Assembly (NCBI RefSeq): GCF_020400655.1
Contig: NZ_JAINRC010000016.1
Coordinates: 176,603 to 240,602 of the forward strand
Source of the DNA: Streptomyces spinosus
GTDB lineage: Bacteria; Actinomycetota; Actinomycetes; Streptomycetales; Streptomycetaceae
Direction: 5' to 3'
Length of the DNA: 64,000 bases
In this document: positions 33,680 to 42,526 of the stretch, piece after piece
How the letters are laid out: each line of letters begins with the position of its first letter
How positions within the stretch are numbered: the first letter of the stretch is position 1
Notes under the pieces: generated by a model
What the model saw: the letters and a program-made list of their open reading frames with translations, nothing else
Databases searched by the model: none
What the model was told of the DNA's origin: nothing
Program-made: the position numbers and the translations under genes

Positions 33680-34440
33680 CGCTTCCCGGCCAGTGTCGGG
33701 CTTCCGCGAGGTGAGTCAAGGGCGCTGCGCGTCGCCTTCGGCGATGGGCCTCCGGCCCACCCTTGACACACCTCGCTCCAGCCCGGGGAAGAAGCGAGCG
33801 AGCGGCCCGAAACAGCGGTGGCCCCAGCGGCAACGGGCCCCCAGGCCGGCTACCCCGCCCCGTCGGGAGGGTCACGCGGTCGCGCCTCGCCTGCACGCCG
33901 GGTGGGTTCAGCGACTGCGGGTGGCGGGTGGGGCGCGTCCGCGTCTCGCATGGACGCCGGGTCGGCTTGGCGGCGAACGGTGAGCGGGTGGCTGGGGCAA
34001 CCCCAAGGGGCGGCGGGCCCCTCAGGCGGTGACGGGCGGTTCTGTGCCAGGTGCCGTCGACGAACAGGCAGGTCAGCGGGCTGGGTGGTTGGCGGAAGTG
34101 GCCCAAATCCGCCAATCACCGAACCCGTGTGATCTGCGGGGCCCACGGGACTTGCGGGACACTGAGCCAGGAGTGACCCCGCCTCCCCACCCACCGGCCG
34201 CACGCCGCCAAGCCGGCCCGGCGTGCTGGCGAGGCGGGACCGCGTGCCCCTGGCGCCGAGTGCGTACGCAGCCGACGCAAGGGCCCGTACCGGTAGGCGG
34301 CCACTTTCCCCCGGCCGCCCGCTCGCTTCTTCCCCGTGCTGGAGCGGGCCGGGTCAAGGGTGGGCCGGAGGCCCATCGCCGAAGGCGACGCGCAGCGCCC
34401 TTGACGCGGACCGTGGAAGCACGACACTGGCCGAGAAGCG
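33680..34440. repeat. Non-coding element with long inverted and direct repeats
   Basis: About 760 bases with no convincing gene. A 53-base segment, 33715-33767, recurs exactly as its reverse complement at 34353-34405, and similarity extends to about 137 bases per arm (33680-33816 and 34304-34440). The core itself starts GTCAAGGG and ends CCCTTGAC, so each arm can also fold on itself. Inside, a ~65-base unit containing GACGCCGGGT-type sequence occurs at about 33873-33940, again at about 33936-34000 in the same direction, and inverted at about 34186-34246. The pattern suggests a mobile or amplified repeat, or a structured RNA; no transposase is present. Confidence 0.75.
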
Positions 34441-34469
34441 GGCGGCCCAACGGCCACGTCATCCCACGC

Positions 34470-34907
34470 TCACCGTCGCCGGCCCGGGACGGCCACCTCG
34501 TCGCCCCGCACCGTGAACTCGCACCACACGATCTTGCCGGGGCTCCGCTCCCCCACCCCCCACTTGTCCGCGAGGGCCGCGACGAGGAGCAGACCCCGGC
34601 CGTGTTCCGCCTCCGCGGCCGGCTCCGGAATCCGGACCTCGCCCGGACCGCTGTCGTGCACCTCGACGCGGAGGACACCGTCCGTGTGCAGGGTCAGCCG
34701 GAGGAGGAAGCCCCGGCCCGCGGGCACGCCGTGCAGAAGGGCGTTGGTCGCCAGCTCGCTCACGCAGAGCAGTACGTCGTCGCTGCGCTCGGCCGTGGCC
34801 CAGTCCCTCAGGGCCTCATGGGCGAAGTCCCGCGCGAGCCGTACCGACCTGCGGTCCCGGCGGTAGAAGGCCTGGCGTGTGCGGGGGTGTCGGGGTTCTG
34901 CGTTCAT
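34470..34907 (-). CDS. RsbW/SpoIIAB-like ATP-binding regulator
   Basis: A 145-residue single GHKL ATPase domain. N-box: VLLCVSELATNALLHGV (about 50-65). G1: VEVHDSGPGEVR (about 90-100). G2: AEHGRGLLLVAALADKWGV (about 110-128). Streptomycetes encode many such anti-sigma-factor-like kinases. It is divergent from an XRE/DUF397 pair, the arrangement of whiJ/abaA-type loci that influence development. ATG at 34907 is chosen; no strong ribosome binding site is seen, and GTG at 34931 would add eight residues. Confidence 0.85.
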   Translation of the reverse strand: MNAEPRHPRTRQAFYRRDRRSVRLARDFAHEALRDWATAERSDDVLLCVSELATNALLHGVPAGRGFLLRLTLHTDGVLRVEVHDSGPGEVRIPEPAAEAEHGRGLLLVAALADKWGVGERSPGKIVWCEFTVRGDEVAVPGRRR

Positions 34908-35019
34908 GCCGCGAGTGTCACTGTGCGTCACTACACTGGGTCAGTGAGTGAGGTCGTAGTCCTCATTGCTACGAGTCCACTACGAGAGCTTGGCGTGCAT
35001 ACGGGGGAAAGGAACGGCC

Positions 35020-35841
35020 ATGCACGTGGCATCGAGGCCCAAGAAGGTCGGTTCGTGGTACGCGGTCGGCGCGCTGGTGGCGCACTTCCGGAAGAAGGCG
35101 CGCCTCACACAGGAGCAGTTCGCGGAGTCGGCGAACCTCGCGGTCGACACGGTGAGGTCGATCGAGCAAGGGAGGCTGGCGCTCCAGCCGGATCGCGCCG
35201 AGCAGTTCGATGAACTCCTCGACACGGGTGGGGCGTTGACGGTGGTGGTGGCCAAGCTGCCGGTACGGGACCGGATCGTTCAGTTCGCGCAGGGGCTGGT
35301 GGATCATGAGCAGGAGGCGGTGGGCGTCCTCTCGTACCAGAGTCTGGCGGTTCCGGGGCTCCTCCAGACACCTGAGTACTGCCGCGCCGTGTTCGACTAC
35401 CGGTACCCGGCGATCGGGAGCGAGACAGCTGAGCAGTGGGTGCAGGCCCGCATGGAACGACAGTTGATCTGGCAGCGGGACAGGCCACCGGTGGGGCACT
35501 TCATCCTGGAAGAGAGCATCCTGCGGCGGGAGGTCGGCGGCCCGGAGGTGATGCGTGCGCAGATCCGGCAGATCCTGGAGTACACGCGACCCATTCACAT
35601 GAGCTTCCAGATCATGCCCATGCACCAGAGGCCTCACGCGGCACTCGACGGGCCCATGGTGCTCCTGGAGACCCGGGAGCACGAACGGCTGGTCTACCTG
35701 GAAGTCCAGCGCGCGAGCTTCCTCGTAGATGACCCGGAAGAGGTCAGCGACTATTACCACAAGTATGGGATGCTGCGGTCACAGGCGCTCTCCTGCGACA
35801 AGAGCGAGCGCCTTCTGACGGGACTGCTAGGAGAGTCATGA
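35020..35841 (+). CDS. XRE-family regulator with DUF5753 (WhiJ/Scr1-type)
   Basis: 273 residues. An N-terminal helix-turn-helix (residues about 14-70: VGALVAHFRKKARLTQEQFAESA, then AVDTVRSIEQGRLALQPDR) is followed by the DUF5753 effector region (VLSYQSLAVPGLLQTPEYCRA, HFILEESILRREVGG, IRQILEYT, LVYLEVQRASFLVDDPEEV). In Streptomyces these proteins pair with a DUF397 partner to control development or specialised metabolism. ATG at 35020 follows AAAGGA. The stop overlaps the DUF397 start (ATGA). Confidence 0.92.
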   Translation: MHVASRPKKVGSWYAVGALVAHFRKKARLTQEQFAESANLAVDTVRSIEQGRLALQPDRAEQFDELLDTGGALTVVVAKLPVRDRIVQFAQGLVDHEQEAVGVLSYQSLAVPGLLQTPEYCRAVFDYRYPAIGSETAEQWVQARMERQLIWQRDRPPVGHFILEESILRREVGGPEVMRAQIRQILEYTRPIHMSFQIMPMHQRPHAALDGPMVLLETREHERLVYLEVQRASFLVDDPEEVSDYYHKYGMLRSQALSCDKSERLLTGLLGES

Positions 35842-36080
35842 AGACCGCAGCACTGGCATGGTTCAAGTCGAGCTACAGCGGTAGTGAGGGCGGCGACTGC
35901 GTCGAACTCGCGTACACCTGGCGTAAGTCCAGCTACAGCTCCAGCGAAGGCGGCAACTGCGTAGAAGTAGCCGCCCACCCCACCACCATCCACATCCGCG
36001 ACTCCAAGACCACCCCCGGCCCCACCCTCACCCTCTCCCCCGCCACCTGGACCCGTTTCCTCGACGGCATCGCCCGCTGA
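35838..36080 (+). CDS. DUF397 protein with an internal duplication
   Basis: An 80-residue partner of the upstream XRE regulator, translationally coupled by an ATGA overlap. The DUF397 signature W-x-KSSYS-x-SEGG-(D/N)CVE appears twice in a row (residues about 9-24 and 28-43), followed by one copy of the C-terminal part (IHIRDSKTTPGPTLTLSPATWTRFL). Typical members are about 60 residues with a single copy, so the first half was duplicated within the gene. Confidence 0.9.
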   Translation: MKTAALAWFKSSYSGSEGGDCVELAYTWRKSSYSSSEGGNCVEVAAHPTTIHIRDSKTTPGPTLTLSPATWTRFLDGIAR

Positions 36081-36090
36081 GCGAGCCCGC

Positions 36091-37452
36091 TCAGAAGTCC
36101 CCGCCGAAGTCCCCTCCCCCGCCCCCGCCGTCGAATCCGCCTCCGTCGCCGAAGCCGCCGCCGAAGTCGCCGGGGTCGAAGTCGGTGCCGGAGACGTCGC
36201 CGCCCTCGTAGCCGCCCCCGCCGAAGTCGCCGCCGAAGTCGCCGTATCCGGTGCCGTAGTCGGCGGCGTACGACGGGGTCGCCATCACGCTGCCGAGCAG
36301 GGTGCCGACGAGGAGGCCGGGGAGGAGGCCGCCGCCGAAGTAGCCGCCGGCCCAGGGGCCGTAGGCCGGGCCCGCGTCCCAGTAGGGGCGGCGGCCGTAG
36401 TCGGTGTCGACCTCGCGGATCACCGGGTCGCGGCCGTCGGCCAGACGGGTGGCGTCGGCCGCGCAGACCGGGACCTCGCGCGGGGCTCCGCCGGGCGGGG
36501 TCCAGGTGGCGTCGGTGACGGAGGGGCCGTGCCGGGGGTCGAAGAAGCAGGGCGGGCGGCGCTCCGGGAGCGGGCGGCCCTCGCGGCGGGCGGCCAGCTG
36601 GGCGAGGGAGAAGCGGCCGTCCTCCACCGCCTCGGTGACCGACCGGACGTCCTCCGGTCTCCGTGCCGCGGCCATGCGCTGCTTGGCGGTCTCGTAGGCG
36701 TCCAGCGCGCGCTCGTAGTCGGCGCGCATCGTGTCGTCGGCGCCCGCTTCCGAGGGGTGGAAGTCCAGGCGGTCGAGTTCCTCGCCGAACGCGGTGATGT
36801 CCTCGTCCACGACCACCCGCAGCCGGTCCAGCGCGGCCCGCTGCTCGTCCTCGCGGCGCCGGCGGTTGCGGCGGACCAGCGCGTAGGCGCCCCCGCCCGC
36901 CGCCACCAGGACGGCGGCCGTCGTGATCAGTGCGGTGGTGGAGCCGCCACCGGCGGCCGAGCCGCCCCAGCTGCGGGGGGCGTGGCCGCCCATGTTGGCC
37001 AGGGCGCGGTCGGTGAAGTCGGTGAGCTGCGCCTTGGCGTCCTCGCCCTGGACGCTGCCGACCAGGTTCTGCCGGGCCGTGGCCGACATGACGGAGGAGT
37101 CGGCGCGGGCGTCGAAGCGGTCGCCCAGGCGGATGCCGTAGAGGCCGGTGACGCCGGTCGCGGAGCGCAGGTCGGCGAAGAGGTTCCCGGTGGGGTATCC
37201 GGCCGGGAGGACGGCGATGAACAGGGGTTTGTCGGCGTCCTTGATGCGGGTGGCGAGGGTGTCGGCGTCCGCGGCGGACAGCTGGTCCCGGGCCGCGGGG
37301 TCGACGTAGACCGGGCTCTTGCGCAGCGCCTGGGCGATCGTGGAGACGCTGGTGTCCGCGCTCACCCCGGGCGCGAACAGGGTCGTCAGCGCCAGGGCGA
37401 GGGCGGCCAGCAGCAGAGCGGGGAGGCTTCGGGTGCGCGGCACGGCCTTCAT
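36091..37452 (-). CDS. Membrane protein with Gly-rich C-terminus
   Basis: 453 residues. Signal peptide (1-32), an extracytoplasmic region (33-155) beginning STIAQALRKSPVYVDPAARDQLS with FIAVLPAGYPTG, a membrane helix (about 172-192: TTALITTAAVLVAAGGGAYALV), then a charged cytoplasmic helical domain (about 195-290). The remainder is Pro/Gly/Asp/Phe-rich, ending in repeated GGDFGG units. The first part resembles actinobacterial membrane proteins of unknown function seen elsewhere in Streptomyces. No catalytic motif is recognised. It is convergent with the DUF397 gene, only ten bases apart. Confidence 0.7.
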   Translation of the reverse strand: MKAVPRTRSLPALLLAALALALTTLFAPGVSADTSVSTIAQALRKSPVYVDPAARDQLSAADADTLATRIKDADKPLFIAVLPAGYPTGNLFADLRSATGVTGLYGIRLGDRFDARADSSVMSATARQNLVGSVQGEDAKAQLTDFTDRALANMGGHAPRSWGGSAAGGGSTTALITTAAVLVAAGGGAYALVRRNRRRREDEQRAALDRLRVVVDEDITAFGEELDRLDFHPSEAGADDTMRADYERALDAYETAKQRMAAARRPEDVRSVTEAVEDGRFSLAQLAARREGRPLPERRPPCFFDPRHGPSVTDATWTPPGGAPREVPVCAADATRLADGRDPVIREVDTDYGRRPYWDAGPAYGPWAGGYFGGGLLPGLLVGTLLGSVMATPSYAADYGTGYGDFGGDFGGGGYEGGDVSGTDFDPGDFGGGFGDGGGFDGGGGGGDFGGDF

Positions 37453-37505
37453 ACCTTGAAACTACCCGAAGCCTCCCCAAACCGGTCACTCGTCCCGCGT
37501 CGGGA

Positions 37506-40500
37506 TCAGACCGCCCGGTACGCCTCCTCCAGCTTCTCCACCGCCTTCCCGTACCTGCCGGTCAGCAGCAGGTGGTCGGCGTCGGCGAAGGGCTTCGCCA
37601 CGGCGGCCGTGAGGTGGCCGTCCGCCTTCTGCTGGACGAGCAGCCGGGCCTGGGTGACCAGGGCGCGCCCGCTGCGGGCGTCGCGGTGCCGCTCGGCCTT
37701 CGCCGCCCGCACGGCGAGGTCGCGCAGGGTGGCCGTACCGCCCTTCGGGACGTCGGTGCGGGTGGTCAGGCCCCAGCCGTACGGGAACTGCGGGTCGTAC
37801 GCCGTGTCGCCCACGTTGATCGGCAGCTGCGCCTCCGACTTGGGCCAGGTGACCGGGAGCTGTCCGGTGAAGGGGCGCTTGCCGTAGAGGACGTCGGCGA
37901 CGCCCTCGCCCTCGGTGCCGGGCAGCCAGGACGCGACCAGGGCGTCGATCTCGCCCAGCCGGTCGCCGACGAGCTGCGGGCGGCCGGAGACGATCAGCAC
38001 CGCGCACTTCATGGCCGCGCACACCTTGTCGACGGCGGCCTGGTCGGCGGCGGACAGGGACAGTGAGTGGCCGTTGCCGACGTCGCCGACGCCCTCGGCG
38101 TACGGGGTCTCGCCGACCACGACCACCCCGACGTCGTAACCGCCGGTGGGAGCGGAGGCGTCCTTGGAGTAGGTGACGTTCCCGCCCGCCTCGCGCAGGC
38201 CCTGGAGGATGGTCGTACCGGGGACGGTGTTCCCGGACGCGCCCTGCCAGGTGAGGGTCCAGCCGCCGGTCTGGTTGCCGATGTCGTCGGCGTTGGAGCC
38301 GGCGACGTACACCTTCTCGCTCTTCTTCAGCGGCAGCAGCCCGCCCGCGTTCTTCAGCAGCACCTGCGACTCGGCGGCGGCCTGCCGGGCGACCTCCCGG
38401 TGGGCCGGGGAGCCGATGGCGGCGGCCCCGCTGGTGTCGGCGTACGGGTGCTCGAAGAGGCCCAGCTTGAACTTTTCGGTGAGGATGCGGGAGACGGCGT
38501 CGTCGATCCGCCTCTCGCTGATCCGGCCCGCCTTCACCTCGTCGGCGAGCGCGGCGCTGAACTCCTTGTAGGTGTACGGCACCATCATCATGTCGACGCC
38601 CGCGTTGACCGAGGTGCGGACGTGGGACGCGTAGTCGCCGGGCAGCTGGTCGATGGCGTTCCAGTCGCTGATGACGAAGCCGTCGAAGCCCATGCGGCCC
38701 TTGAGCACGCCGTTGATCATGTCGCCGCGGGCGTGCATCTTCACCGCGCCCTTGCCGTCGCCGGCGATGTCGAGGGAGGAGTACGACGGCATGACCGTGC
38801 CGACCCCCCGCTCGACGGCCGTGCGGAACGGCGCGAGGTGGATGTCCTCCAGCTCCTGGCGGGTGACCTTGGTGACGCCCTGGTCGATGGTGTACTTCCC
38901 GGTGGTCGAGGAGCCGTACGCGGTGCCGCCGTCGCCGACGAAGTGCTTGGCCGTGGCGAGCACCTTGTCGTCGCGCCCGAGGTCCTGGCCGCCGGCGCGG
39001 CCCTGGAGGCCCTGGATCACGGTCTCCATGGACTGCACGAGTGCCGGGTCCTCACCGAAGGACTCGTAGGAGCGGCCCCAGCGTTCGTCGCGGCTCACGC
39101 ACAGGCAGGGCGCGAAGTCCCAGGGGACGCCGGTCGCGCGGACCTCGGCGGCCGTCACCGCGCCGGTCCGCTGGGCCAGCCGGGGATCGCGGGTGGCGCC
39201 GATGCCGACGTTGTGCGGCATGACCGTGGCACCGGAGAGGTTGTTGTGGCCGTGGACCGCGTCGACGCCGTAGACCAGCGGGATCTGGAAGCGTGTCGCC
39301 TGGGTCCGCAGCTGGAAGGCGTCGATCATCTTCGCCCAGGCCGCGGGCGTGTTGGGGGTGGGCGTCGAGCCGCCGCCGGAGAGCAGGGAGCCGAGGGCGT
39401 AGGCGGCGATGTCGTTCGGCTGGGTCATGGCGCCGCGTTCGGCCTGGGTCATCTGGCCGGCCTTCTCCGCCAGGGACATCCGGCCCAGCAGGTCGGCGAC
39501 CCGCTTCTTCACCGGCAGCTTGGCGTTCAGGTACGGCAGCCCGTGCGCGTCGATCACGACCTGCGGGGTCTCGGCGGGGGCCTTGGCACCGGTGACCGTG
39601 AGCTTCAGGGGGACGGTCTCGGCGGGTTCGGCCGCCCGGTCCCGGCGGGTGGGCACGGCGATGGTCCGCGCGGTGCCGGAGGCGGTGCCGGCCGGGAAGG
39701 TGAGGGTGCCGGAGACGGGGGTGTAGTCCTGTCCGGCGGTCGCGGTGCCGTCCCCGGTGGTGTAGGTGACGGTCACGGGGTCGGTCAGGGGCTGCTCGCC
39801 GGTGGTGGCCACGGTGACCCTGACCTTCGCCGTGCCGCCCTCCTCGACCGGGTACACGGGCGCGTCGGTGCCGACGGAGGCGTGCAGCGCCTGGTCGGCC
39901 CTGCCGTACAGCTCCACGTCGTCCATGGCGAAGTCGCCCTTGGCGCCGGCCGGGAGGGTCAGGGCGTAGCCCCACATCTCCTTGAGGCCGAGGACGTGGT
40001 CGATGCCGCCGACGGGCTGGTAGTCGGTGCGGTAGGCGAAGCCGGTGAAGGGGAGCTGGATCTGCTTCCAGCCGGTGAAGTCGTCGGTGAAGGAGGTCGT
40101 CCACAGTTCGGACGCCTCGCCGTTCGCTCCGCCGTCCTTGATCTCGAAGGGGATCCTCTTGCCGGTGTTCCGCCCCTCCCACCAGAACCGGATGCCCTGG
40201 TGGGCGGACCAGTCGTGGGCGGGCGCGGTGGCGGCGAAGTCGTGGGTGAAGCCGCCGTAGCCGCTGATGTCGTAGCTGCCGGCGAGGACCTTGCCGCCCT
40301 CGGGGGCGTCGGCGCGGTCGGCCAGGCGGAGCGTGGGCGGGTCGTCGGAATCGCCGCCCCAGGTGAAGATGCCCTCGGCGGGCTGGGAGGCGAAGGGCAC
40401 CTCGCCCTCGAAGCGGTCGACGGGTACGGGGGCGGGCTCGTCGGCGGCTCGCGCGGTCGCCGCCCAGGGCAGCAGACCGGCGAGGAGTGCGGCGGAGGCG

Positions 40501-40520
40501 AGCAGGGCGGTTCTTCGCAT
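37506..40520 (-). CDS. Secreted multidomain GH3 beta-glucosidase-type glycosidase
   Basis: 1004 residues. Signal peptide (1-25), a CBM11/CIA30-like carbohydrate-binding domain (about 35-205: FEGEVPFASQPAEGIFTW, IRFWWEG, WKQIQLPFTGF), a Calx-beta-like linker (about 218-325: TATAGQDYTPVSGTLTF), the GH3 N-terminal barrel (about 345-665) and the GH3 C-terminal domain (about 705-905: SQVLLKNAGGLLPLKKSEKV). The catalytic nucleophile is Asp in GFVISDWNAID (about residue 618), with AKHFVGDGGT upstream. The product probably hydrolyses beta-glucans or cello-oligosaccharides. It is divergent from a secreted GH30 enzyme across a palindrome. Confidence 0.93.
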   Translation of the reverse strand: MRRTALLASAALLAGLLPWAATARAADEPAPVPVDRFEGEVPFASQPAEGIFTWGGDSDDPPTLRLADRADAPEGGKVLAGSYDISGYGGFTHDFAATAPAHDWSAHQGIRFWWEGRNTGKRIPFEIKDGGANGEASELWTTSFTDDFTGWKQIQLPFTGFAYRTDYQPVGGIDHVLGLKEMWGYALTLPAGAKGDFAMDDVELYGRADQALHASVGTDAPVYPVEEGGTAKVRVTVATTGEQPLTDPVTVTYTTGDGTATAGQDYTPVSGTLTFPAGTASGTARTIAVPTRRDRAAEPAETVPLKLTVTGAKAPAETPQVVIDAHGLPYLNAKLPVKKRVADLLGRMSLAEKAGQMTQAERGAMTQPNDIAAYALGSLLSGGGSTPTPNTPAAWAKMIDAFQLRTQATRFQIPLVYGVDAVHGHNNLSGATVMPHNVGIGATRDPRLAQRTGAVTAAEVRATGVPWDFAPCLCVSRDERWGRSYESFGEDPALVQSMETVIQGLQGRAGGQDLGRDDKVLATAKHFVGDGGTAYGSSTTGKYTIDQGVTKVTRQELEDIHLAPFRTAVERGVGTVMPSYSSLDIAGDGKGAVKMHARGDMINGVLKGRMGFDGFVISDWNAIDQLPGDYASHVRTSVNAGVDMMMVPYTYKEFSAALADEVKAGRISERRIDDAVSRILTEKFKLGLFEHPYADTSGAAAIGSPAHREVARQAAAESQVLLKNAGGLLPLKKSEKVYVAGSNADDIGNQTGGWTLTWQGASGNTVPGTTILQGLREAGGNVTYSKDASAPTGGYDVGVVVVGETPYAEGVGDVGNGHSLSLSAADQAAVDKVCAAMKCAVLIVSGRPQLVGDRLGEIDALVASWLPGTEGEGVADVLYGKRPFTGQLPVTWPKSEAQLPINVGDTAYDPQFPYGWGLTTRTDVPKGGTATLRDLAVRAAKAERHRDARSGRALVTQARLLVQQKADGHLTAAVAKPFADADHLLLTGRYGKAVEKLEEAYRAV

Positions 40521-40555
40521 GGACCTTCCCTCGGCTCTCGTGGTTCACTCAGGGC

Positions 40556-40576
40556 TTAGCTCACGCCGTGAGTTAA
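40556..40576. promoter_or_regulatory. Palindrome between divergent GH3 and GH30 genes (candidate operator)
   Basis: Arms TTAGCTCAC (40556-40564) and GTGAGTTAA (40568-40576) match at eight of nine positions around GCC. It is 36 bases from the GH3 start and about 70 from the GH30 start, so one sugar-responsive repressor could control both. The regulator is not in the window. Confidence 0.6.
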
Positions 40577-40644
40577 CTAGGGGCACACACCCCCGTCAAG
40601 ACGACCCGTCAGCTCCGCCGATCCGAGAGGAAGGGCGACGCACC

Positions 40645-42510
40645 ATGAGGAGATCCCCCCGCGCAGTCCGGCTGTTGCTCGCCGGGCTGCTCTCCGCAGC
40701 CGGTCTCAGTGTGGCCGTACCCCCCGCGCACGCCGCCGGTGAGCAGGTCACCGCCTGGCTCACCACCACCGACGACGCCGCCGGCCGGCACGTCGTGCGC
40801 GGCCTGCAGCCGCAGACGCCGTTCGCCTTCCAGTCCGGGACGGGCGGCAGCGGCGAGAACATCACCGTCGACGAGAACACCCGCTACCAGACCTTCACCG
40901 GCGGCGGCGCGTCCTTCACGGACACCGCCGCCTGGCTGATGAACAGCAGCGGGGCGCTGTCCCAGGCGACCCGGGACGCGACCATGCGCAAGCTGTTCTC
41001 GCCGACGGACGGCATCGGACTGTCGTTCCTGCGCAACCCGATGGGCGCCTCGGACCTCGCCCGCTACGGCTACACCTACGACGACGTGCCGGCCGGGCAG
41101 AGCGACCCGTCCCTGGCGAAGTTCTCCCTCGCGCACGACCTGGCCGACGTCGTCCCGCTGACCCGGCAGGCGCTCCAGCTCAACCCGTCCCTGACGGTGA
41201 TGGCCTCACCGTGGACGGCACCGGCCTGGATGAAGGACAGCGGATCGCTCAACGGCGGCTGGCTGAAGGCCGAGGACTACGGGGCGTACGCCTCCTACTT
41301 CGTGAAGTACCTCCAGGGGTACAAGGACCAGGGGATCAACGTCTCCTACGTCACCGCGCAGAACGAACCGACCTGCTGTTCCGGCTATCCGTCGATGAGC
41401 TGGAACGCGAGCGGCCTGGCGTACTTCACCAAGAGCGAGCTGCTGCCCAAGCTCCAGGCGGCCGGCCTGACCACCAAGGTGCTGGCGCACGACTGGAACT
41501 GGGACGTCTACGACTCCTACGCGGCCCAGACCGTGGACGACCCGGCCGTGCGCAACCACCCCAACTTCGGCGGCATCGCCTGGCACGGCTACGGCGGTGA
41601 CATCGCCAAGCAGACGGCCGTGCACAACCAGTACCCGGCGCTGGACGCCTTCGGCACCGAGCACTCCGGCGGCACCTGGATCGCCGACCAGCAGCGCGAG
41701 GACATGTCCAACATCATCGACTACACCCGCAACTGGGCGAAGTCGGTGACCAAGTGGTCGCTGGCCGTGGACCAGAACATGGGCCCGCACAACGGCGGCT
41801 GCGGCACCTGCACCGGTCTGATCACCGTGCACAACGGCGACGGCGCGAGCGGGACCGTGGACTACACCGTCGAGTACTACGACATGGGCCACCTGACCAA
41901 GTTCGTCCGCCCCGGCGCCCAGCGCATAGCCTCCACCGCCTCCACCACGGTGCCGAACGTGGCCTGGCGCAACCCGGACGGCGGCAAGGCGCTGATCGCG
42001 TACAACGACTCCTCGTCGGCCCGCACCGTGACCATCAACTGGGGCTCCCAGCACGCCACGTACTCGCTGCCCGGCAACACCTCGGCCACCTTCACCTGGT
42101 CCGGCACCCAGTCCGGCGGTGGCGCCAGGACCGGCGCCTTCGTGGGCCTCGCCGGCAAGTGCCTGGACGTGGCGGGCGGTTCGAACGCCAACGGCACGGC
42201 CGTGCAGCTCTACGACTGCAACGGCAGCGCGGCCCAGCAGTGGACCGTACAGGCCGACGGTTCGGTGCAGGCGCTCGGCAAGTGCCTGGACGTGGCCTCC
42301 GGTTCGACGGCGGACGGCGCCAAGACGCAGTTGTACGACTGCAACGGAACCGGTGCCCAACGGTGGTCGTACAACGCCGCCACGGGTGATGTGGTGAACA
42401 CGGCGGCGAACAAGTGCCTCGACGTCACCGACAACTCCTCGGCGAACGGGGCCCGGGCCCAGATCTGGTCGTGCACCGGCGCCGCCAACCAGAAGTGGAC
42501 CCTGCGGTGA
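40645..42510 (+). CDS. Secreted GH30 glycosidase with ricin-type (CBM13) domain
   Basis: 621 residues. Signal peptide (1-32, ending PPAHAAG), a GH30 (beta/alpha)8 barrel with attached beta-structure (about 60-490) and a C-terminal ricin-B/CBM13 trefoil (about 495-621) with three GKCLDVA/QLYDCNG repeats. The likely acid/base is Glu in VTAQNEPTCC (about residue 238) and the nucleophile Glu in AFGTEHSGG (about 335). GH30 enzymes cut beta-1,6-galactan, glucosylceramide, xylan or beta-1,6-glucan; galactan is plausible for this streptomycete architecture but unproven. ATG at 40645 follows GAGAGGAAGG. Confidence 0.92.
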   Translation: MRRSPRAVRLLLAGLLSAAGLSVAVPPAHAAGEQVTAWLTTTDDAAGRHVVRGLQPQTPFAFQSGTGGSGENITVDENTRYQTFTGGGASFTDTAAWLMNSSGALSQATRDATMRKLFSPTDGIGLSFLRNPMGASDLARYGYTYDDVPAGQSDPSLAKFSLAHDLADVVPLTRQALQLNPSLTVMASPWTAPAWMKDSGSLNGGWLKAEDYGAYASYFVKYLQGYKDQGINVSYVTAQNEPTCCSGYPSMSWNASGLAYFTKSELLPKLQAAGLTTKVLAHDWNWDVYDSYAAQTVDDPAVRNHPNFGGIAWHGYGGDIAKQTAVHNQYPALDAFGTEHSGGTWIADQQREDMSNIIDYTRNWAKSVTKWSLAVDQNMGPHNGGCGTCTGLITVHNGDGASGTVDYTVEYYDMGHLTKFVRPGAQRIASTASTTVPNVAWRNPDGGKALIAYNDSSSARTVTINWGSQHATYSLPGNTSATFTWSGTQSGGGARTGAFVGLAGKCLDVAGGSNANGTAVQLYDCNGSAAQQWTVQADGSVQALGKCLDVASGSTADGAKTQLYDCNGTGAQRWSYNAATGDVVNTAANKCLDVTDNSSANGARAQIWSCTGAANQKWTLR

Positions 42511-42526
42511 GGCGGTAAGGCGGGAC

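Noticed and set aside
33640..34470. Several open frames of 80-390 codons across the repeat element
   Set aside because: They exist on both strands at once in high-GC sequence, have no recognisable domains, and change with the repeat units.
37453..40559. Large plus-strand frame opposite the GH3 gene
   Set aside because: Shadow frame: Gly/Val/Arg-rich, no domains, fully antisense to a clear GH3 protein.
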